Positions 27,025 through 37,994 of a stretch of DNA of 64,000 nt are shown here, piece after piece. The notes under the pieces are model-generated. The model made no database searches and was not told the origin of the DNA. It saw only the letters and a list, made by a program, of their open reading frames with translations. The stretch lies in NCBI RefSeq assembly GCF_000016285.1, contig NC_011989.1, positions 2,979,001 to 3,043,000 on the forward strand, written 5' to 3'. A program made the position numbers and the translations under genes. Source of the stretch: Allorhizobium ampelinum S4 (lineage in GTDB: Bacteria > Pseudomonadota > Alphaproteobacteria > Rhizobiales > Rhizobiaceae). How positions within the stretch are numbered: position 1 is the stretch's first letter; every line of letters starts with the position of its first letter.

Positions 27025-28332
27025 ATGAAGACATTCTCACTCCTGCGTATCCTGATCGTCCTCGTCGGCATGGCGGGCGCCTTTGCCACGCCGGCCATGG
27101 CGCTGGTCGAGATCAATATCAATAAGGGCAATGTCGAGCCGATGCCGATCGCCATTCCCGATTTCCTGTCGGCCAATGGCATCGGCGCGAAGATCTCGGC
27201 CGTGGTGGAGGCGGACCTCAAACGCTCCGGTCTGTTCGCCCCGGTCAATCACGGCGCCTTCATCGACAAGCAGATCAATCCCGATCAGGCGCCCAACATG
27301 CAGAACTGGACGGTGCTGAACGCCCAGGCCCTGGTGGTTGGTCGCATTACCCAGGAAGGCGATGGCCGCTTGCGCGCCGAATTCCGCCTGTGGGATACCT
27401 ATGCGGGCCAGCAGATGAGCGGCCAGCAATTCTATACCCAGCCTGAAAACTGGCGTCGCGTCGCCCATATCATCGCCGACGCGATCTATGAGCGCATCAC
27501 CGGTGAAAAAGGCTATTTCGATACCCGCATCGTCTTCGTGGCCGAAAGCGGCACCAAGACCGACCGCAAGCGCCAGCTGGCCATCATGGACCAGGATGGC
27601 GAAAACGTCCGCATGTTGACCAATACCGCCAATCTGGTGCTGACGCCGCGCTTTTCGCCGAACCGCCAGGAAGTGACCTATATGTCCTTCGAGGGCAACC
27701 AGCCGCGCGTCTACCTGCTGCAACTGGAAACCGGACAGCGCGAAGTGGTCGGCAATTTCCCCGGCATGACCTTCTCGCCGCGCTTCTCGCCGGATGGTCA
27801 GCGGGTGATCATGAGCCTGCAACAGGACGCCAACAGTAACATCTACACGATGGACCTGCGCTCGCGCACCACCACCCGGTTGACCAGCACGGCGGCCATC
27901 GATACCTCCCCGTCCTATGCGCCGGATGGACGCCGGATCGTGTTTGAGAGCGACCGTGGCGGACGCCAGCAGCTTTACGTGATGAATTCCGACGGCTCCG
28001 GCCAGACCCGCATTTCCTTTGGCGAAGGCTCTTACTCCACTCCGGTCTGGTCGCCCCGCGGAGACTTGATCGCCTTTACCAAGCAATCGGGCGGAAAATT
28101 CTCTATCGGCGTGATGAAGCCGGACGGTTCGGGTGAGCGGCTTCTGACCACCGGCTTCCATAATGAAGGCCCGACCTGGGCGCCGAACGGCCGCGTGCTG
28201 ATGTTCTTCCGCCAGGCCGCAGGCTCAGGCGGACCGCAGCTCTATTCCATCGACTTGACCGGCTATAACGAGCAATTGGTCAAAACTCCGAGCTTTGCGT
28301 CCGACCCAGCCTGGTCGCCGCTTCTCGAATAG
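27025..28332 (+). CDS. tolB: Tol-Pal system periplasmic protein TolB
   Basis: 435 aa. Signal peptide [26 protein letters not shown], then the TolB N-domain ([56 protein letters not shown]). A six-bladed propeller follows with PD40-type repeats ([66 protein letters not shown]). Binds Pal and TolA in the periplasm. The start at 27025 is chosen by the signal peptide, with AAAGG upstream. Confidence 0.97.
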   Translation: MKTFSLLRILIVLVGMAGAFATPAMALVEININKGNVEPMPIAIPDFLSANGIGAKISAVVEADLKRSGLFAPVNHGAFIDKQINPDQAPNMQNWTVLNAQALVVGRITQEGDGRLRAEFRLWDTYAGQQMSGQQFYTQPENWRRVAHIIADAIYERITGEKGYFDTRIVFVAESGTKTDRKRQLAIMDQDGENVRMLTNTANLVLTPRFSPNRQEVTYMSFEGNQPRVYLLQLETGQREVVGNFPGMTFSPRFSPDGQRVIMSLQQDANSNIYTMDLRSRTTTRLTSTAAIDTSPSYAPDGRRIVFESDRGGRQQLYVMNSDGSGQTRISFGEGSYSTPVWSPRGDLIAFTKQSGGKFSIGVMKPDGSGERLLTTGFHNEGPTWAPNGRVLMFFRQAAGSGGPQLYSIDLTGYNEQLVKTPSFASDPAWSPLLE

Positions 28333-28339
28333 CACTTTC

Positions 28340-28369
28340 ATCGCCTTCCGGCTCCCGCCGGAAGGCGAT
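28340..28369 (+). terminator. Hairpin after tolB
   Basis: Perfect 13-bp stem ATCGCCTTCCGGC / GCCGGAAGGCGAT with loop TCCC, 8 nt after the tolB stop. The following bases are only weakly T-rich, so it may be a partial terminator that lowers readthrough into pal. Confidence 0.65.
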
Positions 28370-28563
28370 TGCATTTGATGACCGGTCGTGAATTAAGTAA
28401 AGATTAACCATGACCGTTTGCTTCTGGTTAACCAGGATTGATTAGAGTTCGGCAACCACGATTGACACCAGTGTCAATCGGCACTGCTCACACGGACCGC
28501 CCAACCGGCTGCCCACCATCACTGCACAATGACTGCCCCACACTACTTGCAAGGAGATCGGCC

Positions 28564-29097
28564 ATGAGCCGCACTGTAACCCCGGTAATGAGCCGCATGC
28601 AAAAGCTTGCCAGCAACCCCGCCATTCTCGCTCTCGCCATGACGCTGGCGCTGGCTGGCTGCGCTTCCAAGAAGAACATGCCCAATAGCGCGTCCGAGCT
28701 TGGCCTTGGCGGCGCAGGTGCTGCAACACCCGGCTCTACCCAGGACTTCACCGTCAATGTCGGCGACCGGATCTTCTTCGATACCGACTCAACCTCGATC
28801 CGCGCCGACGCCCAGCAGACGCTGGACCGCCAGGCTCAGTGGTTGCAGCGTTATTCGCAGTATCCGATCACCGTCGAAGGCCATGCCGACGAACGCGGCA
28901 CCCGCGAATACAACTTGGCGCTCGGTGCCCGCCGTGCCGCCTCCACCAAGGCCTATCTCGTGTCGCGTGGCATTCCGGCCAACCGGATCAAGACGATTTC
29001 CTACGGCAAGGAACGTCCGGTCGCCACCTGCGACGATATTTCCTGCTGGTCGCAGAACCGTCGCGCCGTGACGGTTCTCGGCGGCTCTGGAATGTAA
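28564..29097 (+). CDS. pal: Peptidoglycan-associated lipoprotein Pal
   Basis: 177 aa. The signal LALAMTLALAGC has a lipobox, with the acceptor cysteine in the AGCASKK context. The OmpA-like C-terminal domain binds peptidoglycan: RIFFDTDSTSIRADAQQTLDRQAQWL, ITVEGHADERGTREYNLALGARRA, ANRIKTISYGKERPVATCDDISCWSQNRRAV. Anchors the outer membrane to the wall and is moved by TolB. AAGGAG lies 8 nt before ATG 28564; in-frame ATGs at 28588 and 28597 are possible but lack such a site. The 231-nt gap after tolB suggests its own promoter. Confidence 0.97.
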   Translation: MSRTVTPVMSRMQKLASNPAILALAMTLALAGCASKKNMPNSASELGLGGAGAATPGSTQDFTVNVGDRIFFDTDSTSIRADAQQTLDRQAQWLQRYSQYPITVEGHADERGTREYNLALGARRAASTKAYLVSRGIPANRIKTISYGKERPVATCDDISCWSQNRRAVTVLGGSGM

Positions 29098-29131
29098 TTC
29101 ACGAAATCGTGCCTGCATTCATGACAGAAAC

Positions 29132-29158
29132 AGGGCGGTCTTCGGGCCGCCCTTTTGT
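29132..29158 (+). terminator. Rho-independent terminator after pal
   Basis: AGGGCGGTC-TTCG-GGCCGCCCT stem with a UUCG tetraloop, followed by TTTTGTTTTC. A classic strong terminator 35 nt past the pal stop. Confidence 0.88.
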
Positions 29159-29313
29159 TTTCTTCACACTTTGGCCGAACTCGGTTGCTTTTTGCAAAGA
29201 ACAGAGAAAAGCTTTATTGGCAGACATCGCAGGCTTGACGGTCGATATTCGACAGCAAAGCCTGACGGGCGCACATCAATCGGGCAATAACACGGAAAAC
29301 AGGAACCACATCG

Positions 29314-30315
29314 ATGAAGAGACTTGTCGTGGCCGGGATGGTGGGAATGACTGCAATTCTCGCCCCCCCAATCCTCGGAGTCCAAGCGGGCAGCAGTGCC
29401 TTGGCCTTTTCGCTTTTCGAACGCCAGCACACGCCGCCAGCGCCAGTCAGCGACATGCCAGTGCAGCAGGTCCAGCAGCAGGGCAGTGACATCGTTCAAG
29501 TCCAGCAATTGCAGGACCAGATCCGCCAGTTGAACGGGCGAATCGAGGACATGAGCTACCAGCTGCTGCAAATGCAGGAAACCATCCGTAAGGCGCAGGA
29601 AGACAACGAATTCCGATTCCAGGAGCTGGAAAAAAAAAGAAGTGACGCAGGCTCCCCCGGCCAGACCAGCCCGTCGGTAGCGGCGCGCCAGCCGGCTGGT
29701 GGCAGTGACGGTGTTGGCCAGATCATCGGAGAAACCGCTGGCAGCCAGGCAACAAGCCCGGCTGGCGGCGGGCGCTCCGCTGCACCCGGTGAAATGACGC
29801 TTGGCTCGATCGAAATGGACAACAGCGGCAATCCGGTCGGCGCCAGCGTCAATGGTTCGGCAGGTTCCAACGCCAGCACCCTGCCGGGTACGGCACCTGC
29901 CGGTCAGAGCGGAACCAAAACCGCGTCGCTCGGCGGCGAGCAGGATCTCTATCAGATCGCCTATAGCCATGTGCTGTCGGGTGACTACAAGGCGGCGGAA
30001 GGCGAATTCCGCGATTTCATCAGCCGCTATCCGAAAAGCGGCAAGGCCGCCGACGCCAATTTCTGGCTGGGCGAAGCGCAATATTCGCAGGCCCGCTACA
30101 AGGATTCGGCTGAGACCTTCCTCAAGGCCTACCAGAGCTATGGGAAGACCCCCAAGGCCCCTGAGATGCTGCTGAAACTCGGCATGTCGCTGGCGGCCCT
30201 CGACAACAAGGACACCGCCTGCGCCACCTTGCGCGAGGTGAACAAGCGCTATCCCGACGCCTCCAAGGCCGTCCAGAACAAGGCCGCCAGCGAGCAGAAG
30301 CGCCTGGCTTGCTGA
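29314..30315 (+). CDS. cpoB: Cell division coordinator CpoB (YbgF)
   Basis: 333 aa periplasmic protein. A signal segment (LVVAGMVGMTAILAPPIL) leads to a coiled-coil trimerisation helix (VQQLQDQIRQLNGRIEDMSYQLLQMQETIRKAQ), a long low-complexity Gly/Ser linker and C-terminal TPR repeats (DLYQIAYSHVLSGDYKAAEGEFRDFISRYP, ANFWLGEAQYSQARYKDSAETFLKAYQ, PEMLLKLGMSLAALDNKDTACATLREV). Known to link Tol-Pal constriction with peptidoglycan synthesis. A run of nine A (29630-29638) just after the coiled coil is unusual in this GC-rich gene. Confidence 0.93.
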   Translation: MKRLVVAGMVGMTAILAPPILGVQAGSSALAFSLFERQHTPPAPVSDMPVQQVQQQGSDIVQVQQLQDQIRQLNGRIEDMSYQLLQMQETIRKAQEDNEFRFQELEKKRSDAGSPGQTSPSVAARQPAGGSDGVGQIIGETAGSQATSPAGGGRSAAPGEMTLGSIEMDNSGNPVGASVNGSAGSNASTLPGTAPAGQSGTKTASLGGEQDLYQIAYSHVLSGDYKAAEGEFRDFISRYPKSGKAADANFWLGEAQYSQARYKDSAETFLKAYQSYGKTPKAPEMLLKLGMSLAALDNKDTACATLREVNKRYPDASKAVQNKAASEQKRLAC

Positions 30316-31679
30316 TGCTGCCCGACAGCGCTTCGGAAACACAGCTTCCGGGCCACAATCGTCTGGGCGAATTGATGACGGACACTCTATCCGCCATCTC
30401 TCCTGAAGCCGCCATTGCCGCTTTCCTCGACAGAATAAATGATCCGCTGCGCCTTCTGGTGGCGATTTCCGGCGGCAGCGATTCGACCGGCCTGCTGCTT
30501 GCCCTGCATGAACAGCTGCAAGCCATGCCAGCCAAAACCGTCACCCTTCACGCCGCCACCATCGATCACGGTCTTCGCGATGGCTCCGCCGCAGAAGCCG
30601 AAACGGTTGCAGCGCTTTGCGCAACGCTCGGCATTCCCCATGAAATCCGCCGCTGGACAGGCGACAAGCCGAAAACCGGAATTTCCGCCGCCGCCCGGGC
30701 CGCCCGCTACCAGCTGCTGGCCGAGATCGCCAAGGAGATCGACGCCGCTGCCATCCTGACCGGCCACACCGCCGACGATCAGATCGAGACCATCGCCATG
30801 CGTGAGAAACGCAGCCGAAACCCTAGGGCGACCGGCCTTGCGGGCATGGCAGAATCCGTCCTGTTTGAAAATTCCATCTGGATCACCCGACCGCTTCTGC
30901 GCTCGCGCCGCCAGGCCATTCGCGTATTCTTGCAGGACCGTGGGCATGGCTGGGTCGATGATCCCAGCAATGACAACCCCGCCTATGAGCGCGCCCGTAT
31001 CCGAGCCCACCTCTCAACGGACCAGCAGCCCGGCCTGCCCCAGAATGAGCGCCTGTCTCTGTCGCAAGGAGCCGCCGCTTTAGTCTCCACCCATGCCACC
31101 ATGCCTCTGCCAGGACTTGTCGATCTCGATAATGCCCTGTTCGAGGCACCCCGACCGATCCTTTGCCATGCCTTGCAGGCACTGATTGCAACTGTGGGAG
31201 GCCAGCCGCATGGGCCTGGGCAGGATGCGCTTGTGCGGCTCATCGCCCTTTGCGAACAGCCACCTGGCGCCAGGGTGACACTCGGTCGCTGCCTTGCACA
31301 TCGTCATCGCCACGGCATCTATCTGGTACGTGAAGGGCGCAATCTGCCGCATGGTATTGTGAAACCAGGGGAGACTGTGCTGTGGGACGGCCGCTGGCAC
31401 ATCAGCAATATCGGCAGGGCGGAAAGCCGGGTGCAGCCGGGCGAAACCAAAACAGATCAGACGTCCCCCACCCTGGCCACCTCACCCCTCCCCGCCTCGT
31501 CCCTGCCCGTTTCACTGGCGGCGCTGGCCCGCCAATCTCTCCCCGGGATCGGTCCAAACCTGCACGCCACGCCTGTGATTGCCCCCTACCAGGGGTTTCT
31601 CCCGGGGTTCGACTGGCCGCTCGCCGTGGCTTTGGCGGGTCTTTTCGACGCACCAGGCTTTTTATCACCCTGTTTTTAA
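30315..31679 (+). CDS. tilS: tRNA(Ile)-lysidine synthase
   Basis: 454 aa if started at ATG 30315, which overlaps the cpoB stop (TGATG); ATG 30375 is an alternative. The PP-loop ATPase motif is SGGSDS (residues 52-57). DHGLRDGSAAEAETVAALC and LTGHTADDQIETIAMR follow, as in TilS. It converts cytidine 34 of tRNA(Ile)(CAU) to lysidine and is normally essential. The C-terminal third is less conserved, with a proline/serine-rich patch. Placed between cpoB and ftsH, as is common in rhizobia. Confidence 0.93.
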   Translation: MLPDSASETQLPGHNRLGELMTDTLSAISPEAAIAAFLDRINDPLRLLVAISGGSDSTGLLLALHEQLQAMPAKTVTLHAATIDHGLRDGSAAEAETVAALCATLGIPHEIRRWTGDKPKTGISAAARAARYQLLAEIAKEIDAAAILTGHTADDQIETIAMREKRSRNPRATGLAGMAESVLFENSIWITRPLLRSRRQAIRVFLQDRGHGWVDDPSNDNPAYERARIRAHLSTDQQPGLPQNERLSLSQGAAALVSTHATMPLPGLVDLDNALFEAPRPILCHALQALIATVGGQPHGPGQDALVRLIALCEQPPGARVTLGRCLAHRHRHGIYLVREGRNLPHGIVKPGETVLWDGRWHISNIGRAESRVQPGETKTDQTSPTLATSPLPASSLPVSLAALARQSLPGIGPNLHATPVIAPYQGFLPGFDWPLAVALAGLFDAPGFLSPCF

Positions 31680-31802
31680 ATCTTATTGACGGAAAACGAA
31701 GTCGGGGCCGCGCTTTGCCTTGGCAAGGCGCTTCAGGAAACCTATGTTACTGTCCGACGATACGGCGTTTTCATGCGCCGAACATTTTTTCTGGGGAGTT
31801 CG

Positions 31803-33731
<1,929 letters not shown>

Positions 33732-33780
33732 TCCGCCAAGTCTCGTAAAAAGACCTTGATATCGGTCACAGAACGAAAAG

Positions 33781-33807
33781 CCGCCCTTTGAACGGGCGGT
33801 TTTTTTA
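33781..33807 (+). terminator. Rho-independent terminator after ftsH
   Basis: CCGCCC-TTTGAAC-GGGCGG followed by seven T, about 50 nt past the ftsH stop. Confidence 0.9.
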
Positions 33808-33999
33808 TGTGGTAACGGGTTATAATCAATGTTGACGGTAATTTAAGTGAATGCGCCGTTAAAACATGCGATGAGCGATGAATGAACGGCGGACGGCCTG
33901 CGCACATAGGCATTGCCGGTCAATGCGATGCGTAAAAACAAAGAAAGAGCATTTCGCGCGCTAAAGACGGCGAAAAAGCTTTGGACCTCAGGAGACATC

Positions 34000-35352
34000 A
34001 TGACACGACGTTATTTCGGAACCGATGGTATTCGCGGACAGTCGAATGTCTTTCCCATGACGCCGGATCTCGCCATGAAGGTCGGCATTGCCGTCGGTAC
34101 CATCCTCCGGCGCGGCCATCATCGTCACCGGGTGGTGATTGGCAAGGATACCCGCCTCTCCGGTTATATGCTGGAAACGGCGCTGGTGGCCGGTTTTACC
34201 GCCGCGGGTCTGGATGTCTTTCTGCTCGGCCCGATCCCGACACCGGCTGTGGCCATGCTGACCCGCTCGCTGCGCGCCGATATTGGCGTCATGGTCTCGG
34301 CCTCGCATAATCCTTTTGCCGATAATGGCATCAAACTGTTCGGCCCCGATGGTTACAAGCTGTCCGATGAGCTGGAAGCAGAAATCGAAGCCCTCTTGAA
34401 CCAGGAAGCTCCCCTGCCCCTGGCCAGGGCCGAGGATATCGGCCGGGCCAAGCGCGTCGATGGCGACATCTACCGCTATATCGAATTCGTCAAACGCACA
34501 TTGCCGCGTGATGTTACCTTGAGCGGGCTGCGGATTGCCATCGATTGCGCCAATGGCGCCGCCTATAAGGTCGCGCCCACGGCACTTTGGGAATTAGGCG
34601 CCGAAGTGGTGACCATCGGCAACGAGCCGAATGGTCTCAATATCAATCTCGAATGCGGCTCCACCCATCCCGCTGCCTTGCAAAAGAAAGTCCACGAGGT
34701 ACGGGCCGATATCGGCATTGCGCTTGATGGCGATGCCGATCGGGTGATCATCGTCGATGAAACCGGTGCGATTGTCGATGGCGACCAGTTGATGGCGGTG
34801 ATTGCCGAAAGCTGGGCCAATGACCAGACTCTCAAGGGTGGCGGCATTGTCGCCACCGTGATGTCCAATCTCGGTCTGGAGCGCTTTCTGGGCGGCAAGG
34901 GCCTGACACTGGCCCGCACCAAGGTTGGCGACCGTCATGTCGTCGAGCATATGCGCCAAAACCATTACAATATTGGTGGCGAGCAATCGGGCCATATCGT
35001 GTTGTCGGATTTCGGCACGACCGGAGACGGCCTGGTTGCCGCCCTTCAAATTCTGGCAGCGGTGAAGCGCACCGGCAAGACGGTCAGCCAGATCTGCCAC
35101 CGCTTCGATCCCGTGCCGCAATTGCTGCGCAATGTCCGCATTTCCGGCGGCAAGCCGCTGGAAGACAGTTTCGTCCGCCAGGCCATTGCCGATGCCGAAA
35201 GCGAATTGGCCCGCAATGGCCGTCTGGTCATCCGCCCGTCCGGCACCGAACCGCTGATCCGTGTGATGGCCGAGGGCGACGACCGCAGCCAGATCGAGCG
35301 CATCGTCAACGACCTGATCGGCGTGATCGCCAACAGCCGCGAAGCGGCGTAA
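34000..35352 (+). CDS. glmM: Phosphoglucosamine mutase
   Basis: 450 aa; interconverts glucosamine-6-phosphate and glucosamine-1-phosphate for cell-wall precursor synthesis. Starts [14 protein letters not shown]. The phosphoserine loop [12 protein letters not shown] has the active serine at residue 102, the metal loop is LDGDADR, the sugar-binding loop GEQSGH, and the C-terminal phosphate-binding motif [22 protein letters not shown] precedes the ATG; upstream codons in the same frame look non-coding. Flanked by terminators, so probably monocistronic. Confidence 0.97.
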   Translation: MTRRYFGTDGIRGQSNVFPMTPDLAMKVGIAVGTILRRGHHRHRVVIGKDTRLSGYMLETALVAGFTAAGLDVFLLGPIPTPAVAMLTRSLRADIGVMVSASHNPFADNGIKLFGPDGYKLSDELEAEIEALLNQEAPLPLARAEDIGRAKRVDGDIYRYIEFVKRTLPRDVTLSGLRIAIDCANGAAYKVAPTALWELGAEVVTIGNEPNGLNINLECGSTHPAALQKKVHEVRADIGIALDGDADRVIIVDETGAIVDGDQLMAVIAESWANDQTLKGGGIVATVMSNLGLERFLGGKGLTLARTKVGDRHVVEHMRQNHYNIGGEQSGHIVLSDFGTTGDGLVAALQILAAVKRTGKTVSQICHRFDPVPQLLRNVRISGGKPLEDSFVRQAIADAESELARNGRLVIRPSGTEPLIRVMAEGDDRSQIERIVNDLIGVIANSREAA

Positions 35353-35371
35353 AATCTCATCTTTACACCTG

Positions 35372-35405
35372 AAAAAGCCCGGCTAAATCCATAGCCGGGC
35401 TTTTT
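35372..35405. terminator. Bidirectional terminator between glmM and the YebC gene
   Basis: Perfect 13-bp stem AAAAAGCCCGGCT / AGCCGGGCTTTTT with an 8-nt loop, A and T runs on both sides. It lies between convergent glmM (+) and the YebC-family gene (-). Confidence 0.9.
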
Positions 35406-35451
35406 GCATTGCGTTCTTTTCTACGCTGTCAACAGCGCGGCATGGATCGCA

Positions 35452-36198
35452 TTAAGCGGAAAGCCTTGCCATCACCTCTTCCGAGACCTCGAAATTCGAA
35501 TAGACGTTCTGCACGTCATCATCGTCTTCCAACGTCTCGATCAGCTTCATCAGCGACTGAGCCTTGTCTTCATCAACAGGCACTGTGTTTTGCGGTTTCC
35601 AGATGGCCTTGACGGATTCGGCTTCGCCAAGCGTCGCTTCCAACGCCTTGGAGACTTCGTTCATGTCCTCAAAACCGCAGATGATCGTGTGGCCGTCTTC
35701 GTCGCTGGTCACGTCTTCCGCACCAGCTTCGATGGCAGCTTCCATCACTGCATCGGCATCGCCAACGCTGGCCTTATAGGTGATTTCGCCAACCTTATCG
35801 AAGGAGAAGGAAACCGATCCGGTTTCCCCCAGTGCCCCACCAGCCTTGGAAAAGGTCGAGCGGACATTGGAGGCTGTACGGTTGCGGTTATCGGTCAAAG
35901 CTTCGACAATCACCGCGACGCCGCCCGGGCCATAGCCTTCGTAGCGGACTTCTTCGTAATTCTCGCCATCGACGCCCGATGCCTTCTTGACGGCGCGCTC
36001 GATATTGTCTTTCGGCATCGATTGCGCCTTGGCATTCTGGATGGCCAGGCGCAGGCGGGCATTCATGGTCGGATCGGGCAAGCCAGCCTTGGCCGCCACC
36101 GTGATTTCACGGGCAAGCTTGGAGAACATTTTCGATCGCACGGAATCCTGCTTGCCCTTGCGATGCATGATGTTTTTAAACTGTGAATGGCCGGCCAT
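35452..36198 (-). CDS. YebC/PmpR family regulatory protein
   Basis: 248 aa, begins [18 protein letters not shown], the family's invariant start. [13 protein letters not shown] and a C-terminal [24 protein letters not shown] ending are also typical. Family members bind DNA as regulators or assist translation of proline-rich sequences; which applies here is not visible. The start at 36198 is fixed by the conserved N-terminus. Confidence 0.95.
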   Translation of the reverse strand: MAGHSQFKNIMHRKGKQDSVRSKMFSKLAREITVAAKAGLPDPTMNARLRLAIQNAKAQSMPKDNIERAVKKASGVDGENYEEVRYEGYGPGGVAVIVEALTDNRNRTASNVRSTFSKAGGALGETGSVSFSFDKVGEITYKASVGDADAVMEAAIEAGAEDVTSDEDGHTIICGFEDMNEVSKALEATLGEAESVKAIWKPQNTVPVDEDKAQSLMKLIETLEDDDDVQNVYSNFEVSEEVMARLSA

Positions 36199-36462
36199 GG
36201 CACCCCTGCGACATCTGATTTGTGGCATCCTGCGGCATCGGTCGTGATCCGTCAGGCGCGCTTTAACGCTCTCTCTTTGCTGCATGATTTCGAACCGGAT
36301 TTAGCTCGCTTGCTCATGCAGCCGCGAATTGGCGCCCTTATAAGGCCCTGTGGCTTGCCATTCAAGGGGGGCGAAGGTGCGAAGAGCCCTTCTGCCCTGG
36401 AACAATAAGGCTTTCCTTCCGTTGCCCTGCTGAAGAACACCAGCAAGAAGAGAGGAAAGCCA

Positions 36463-36966
36463 ATGGTCAATCTCACAGAAGCCCGCGAAGAGCCCGCCCG
36501 CCAGCTTTGGGAGGAAATCGAAGCCATTCACGCCGGCATGCTCGGCCTGGAAGGCTCCACCACGCATATGCAGCCGATGGCGCCTTACGGAGATCCGAAA
36601 ACCAATACGGTCTGGTTTTTCACCCGGACCGATTCAGATTTTGTCCAGAATATCCGCCCCGGCAGCCGGGCGCATTTCTGCGTGGTCGGCAAAAACCACG
36701 ATTACCACGCCAGTCTGTCCGGCGTTATCGATGTGCGCCGCGATCCGAGCAAGATCGATGAATATTGGAGCTCGGTGGTCGAGGCCTGGTATCACAACGG
36801 GAAGAAAGACCCCGACCTCACCATGCTCGCCCTGCATATCGACGATGCCGAAGTCTGGGCCTCGACCGGTAATCCACTGAAATTCGGCTGGGAAATCGCC
36901 AAGGCCAACATTGACGGCGAAAAACTACCGGATGTGGGGCAGCACCACCATCTGACGTTTGCCTAA
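36463..36966 (+). CDS. Pyridoxamine 5'-phosphate oxidase-like FMN-binding protein (general stress protein type)
   Basis: 167 aa split-barrel flavin-binding protein. Features are LWEEIEAIHAGMLGLEGSTTHMQPM, TVWFFTRTDSDFVQNI and GSRAHFCVVGKNHDYHASLSGVIDVRRDPSKIDEYWS. It matches the general stress protein 26-like group. The ligand may be FMN or another flavin; catalytic activity is unproven. Its terminator overlaps the 3' end of the convergent MBL-fold gene. Confidence 0.85.
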   Translation: MVNLTEAREEPARQLWEEIEAIHAGMLGLEGSTTHMQPMAPYGDPKTNTVWFFTRTDSDFVQNIRPGSRAHFCVVGKNHDYHASLSGVIDVRRDPSKIDEYWSSVVEAWYHNGKKDPDLTMLALHIDDAEVWASTGNPLKFGWEIAKANIDGEKLPDVGQHHHLTFA

Positions 36967-36983
36967 CGGATTTTATGTGCCGT

Positions 36984-37856
36984 TTAGAAGCCGCTGAGCA
37001 CCAGGATCAGCGGCTTTTTTGGCAGGCTGCGCATGGACACTGTCACGGCATTGGTTTCCACAATCCTGACATCAAAACCTGGACCAAACAGCCCAACAAA
37101 GTCATTGACGATAGGTCCGCGCCGATGCATGGGCAGGATCAGTGCCGAGCGCAGCCGTTTTACCATTCGGCTCATACTGTCGCTGCCGAGCGTCAAACCC
37201 CCATCGACAGGCACCATCACCACATCCAGCCTGCCGATGGCGGCAAATTGCTTGTCCGTTAATTCATGATGCAGATGGCCGAGATGGCCAATGCACAGCC
37301 CGGCGACCTCGAAAATGAAGATCGAATTGCCGTTCGGCTCGAAATCACCGCCCCAGCTGCGAATATCGGTGGCCACGTTGCGGATATAGGCATCGCCCAC
37401 CACAAGGTTGTGGTGAACCGGCTCCCCCGGCTGCGCATCGTTCCAGCCATGCAGAACCTGGGCGATACCAGGGTCGGGCGACAGCGTATAATGGCTGGAA
37501 TGGGCCTTGTTCATCGTCACCACATCCGGTGTCCGCGCGGAGCGCAGGTATCCGCTGTAATCGGTATCGATCGTCAGGCCCTGCGGCGTTTCAATCTCGA
37601 AGGTGGAATGGCCGAGAAAGGTGATGGTGACATTTTCCGCCAGGGCCGCGAGGTGAAGAGGCCCCTTGTCTGGACGAGCGCTGGCATATTCAACGTGAGA
37701 AAATCGAGCCCCGGGAAGCTGCTTGGCAACCAATTGGCATTGGCTGACGGGAGGGCGGCTGACGGGAGGGCGGGCGGCAGAGCTTTTATCCTGCGCCAGG
37801 GCAAAGCCCGGAAGAACAGCAAGAATACCGAAAATCACCAGCATTCGCGTCATCAT
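36984..37856 (-). CDS. Exported MBL-fold (UlaG-like) metallo-hydrolase
   Basis: 290 aa. Signal peptide MTRMLVIFGILAVLPGFALA, a short RPPVSRPPVS duplication, then the beta-lactamase-superfamily fold with VTITFLGHSTFEIETPQGLTIDTD, NKAHSSHYT (metal histidines), CIGHLGHLHHELT and VDGGLTLGSDSM. Probably a periplasmic metal-dependent hydrolase of unknown substrate. The start at 37856 has GAGGCGGGC just before the ATG and gives the signal peptide; upstream in-frame codons to 37976 look non-coding. The last codons form one arm of the + strand terminator of the neighbouring gene. Confidence 0.82.
   Translation of the reverse strand: MMTRMLVIFGILAVLPGFALAQDKSSAARPPVSRPPVSQCQLVAKQLPGARFSHVEYASARPDKGPLHLAALAENVTITFLGHSTFEIETPQGLTIDTDYSGYLRSARTPDVVTMNKAHSSHYTLSPDPGIAQVLHGWNDAQPGEPVHHNLVVGDAYIRNVATDIRSWGGDFEPNGNSIFIFEVAGLCIGHLGHLHHELTDKQFAAIGRLDVVMVPVDGGLTLGSDSMSRMVKRLRSALILPMHRRGPIVNDFVGLFGPGFDVRIVETNAVTVSMRSLPKKPLILVLSGF
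36988..37020 (+). terminator. Terminator inside the 3' end of the convergent MBL gene
   Basis: AAGCCGCTGA / TCAGCGGCTT stem with a 9-nt loop followed by a T run on the + strand, 21 nt past the flavin-protein stop. It lies within the last dozen codons of the opposite-strand hydrolase gene. Confidence 0.8.
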
Positions 37857-37994
37857 GCCCGCCTCAGCTCCTGCCAGCGTTGCATCATGCACACCAAAGT
37901 AACCGAAGAATGCGCCGTATAAAAGCGCCGCATGGAATTTATGCTGAAATGTGACCGGCCCCATGTGATAGGGCATCGGGGTCGGTCTTGGCCG

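Noticed and set aside
37738..37768. Small duplication GACGGGAGGGCGGCT
   Set aside because: Short in-frame duplication (RPPVS) in a linker after the signal peptide; no further meaning seen.
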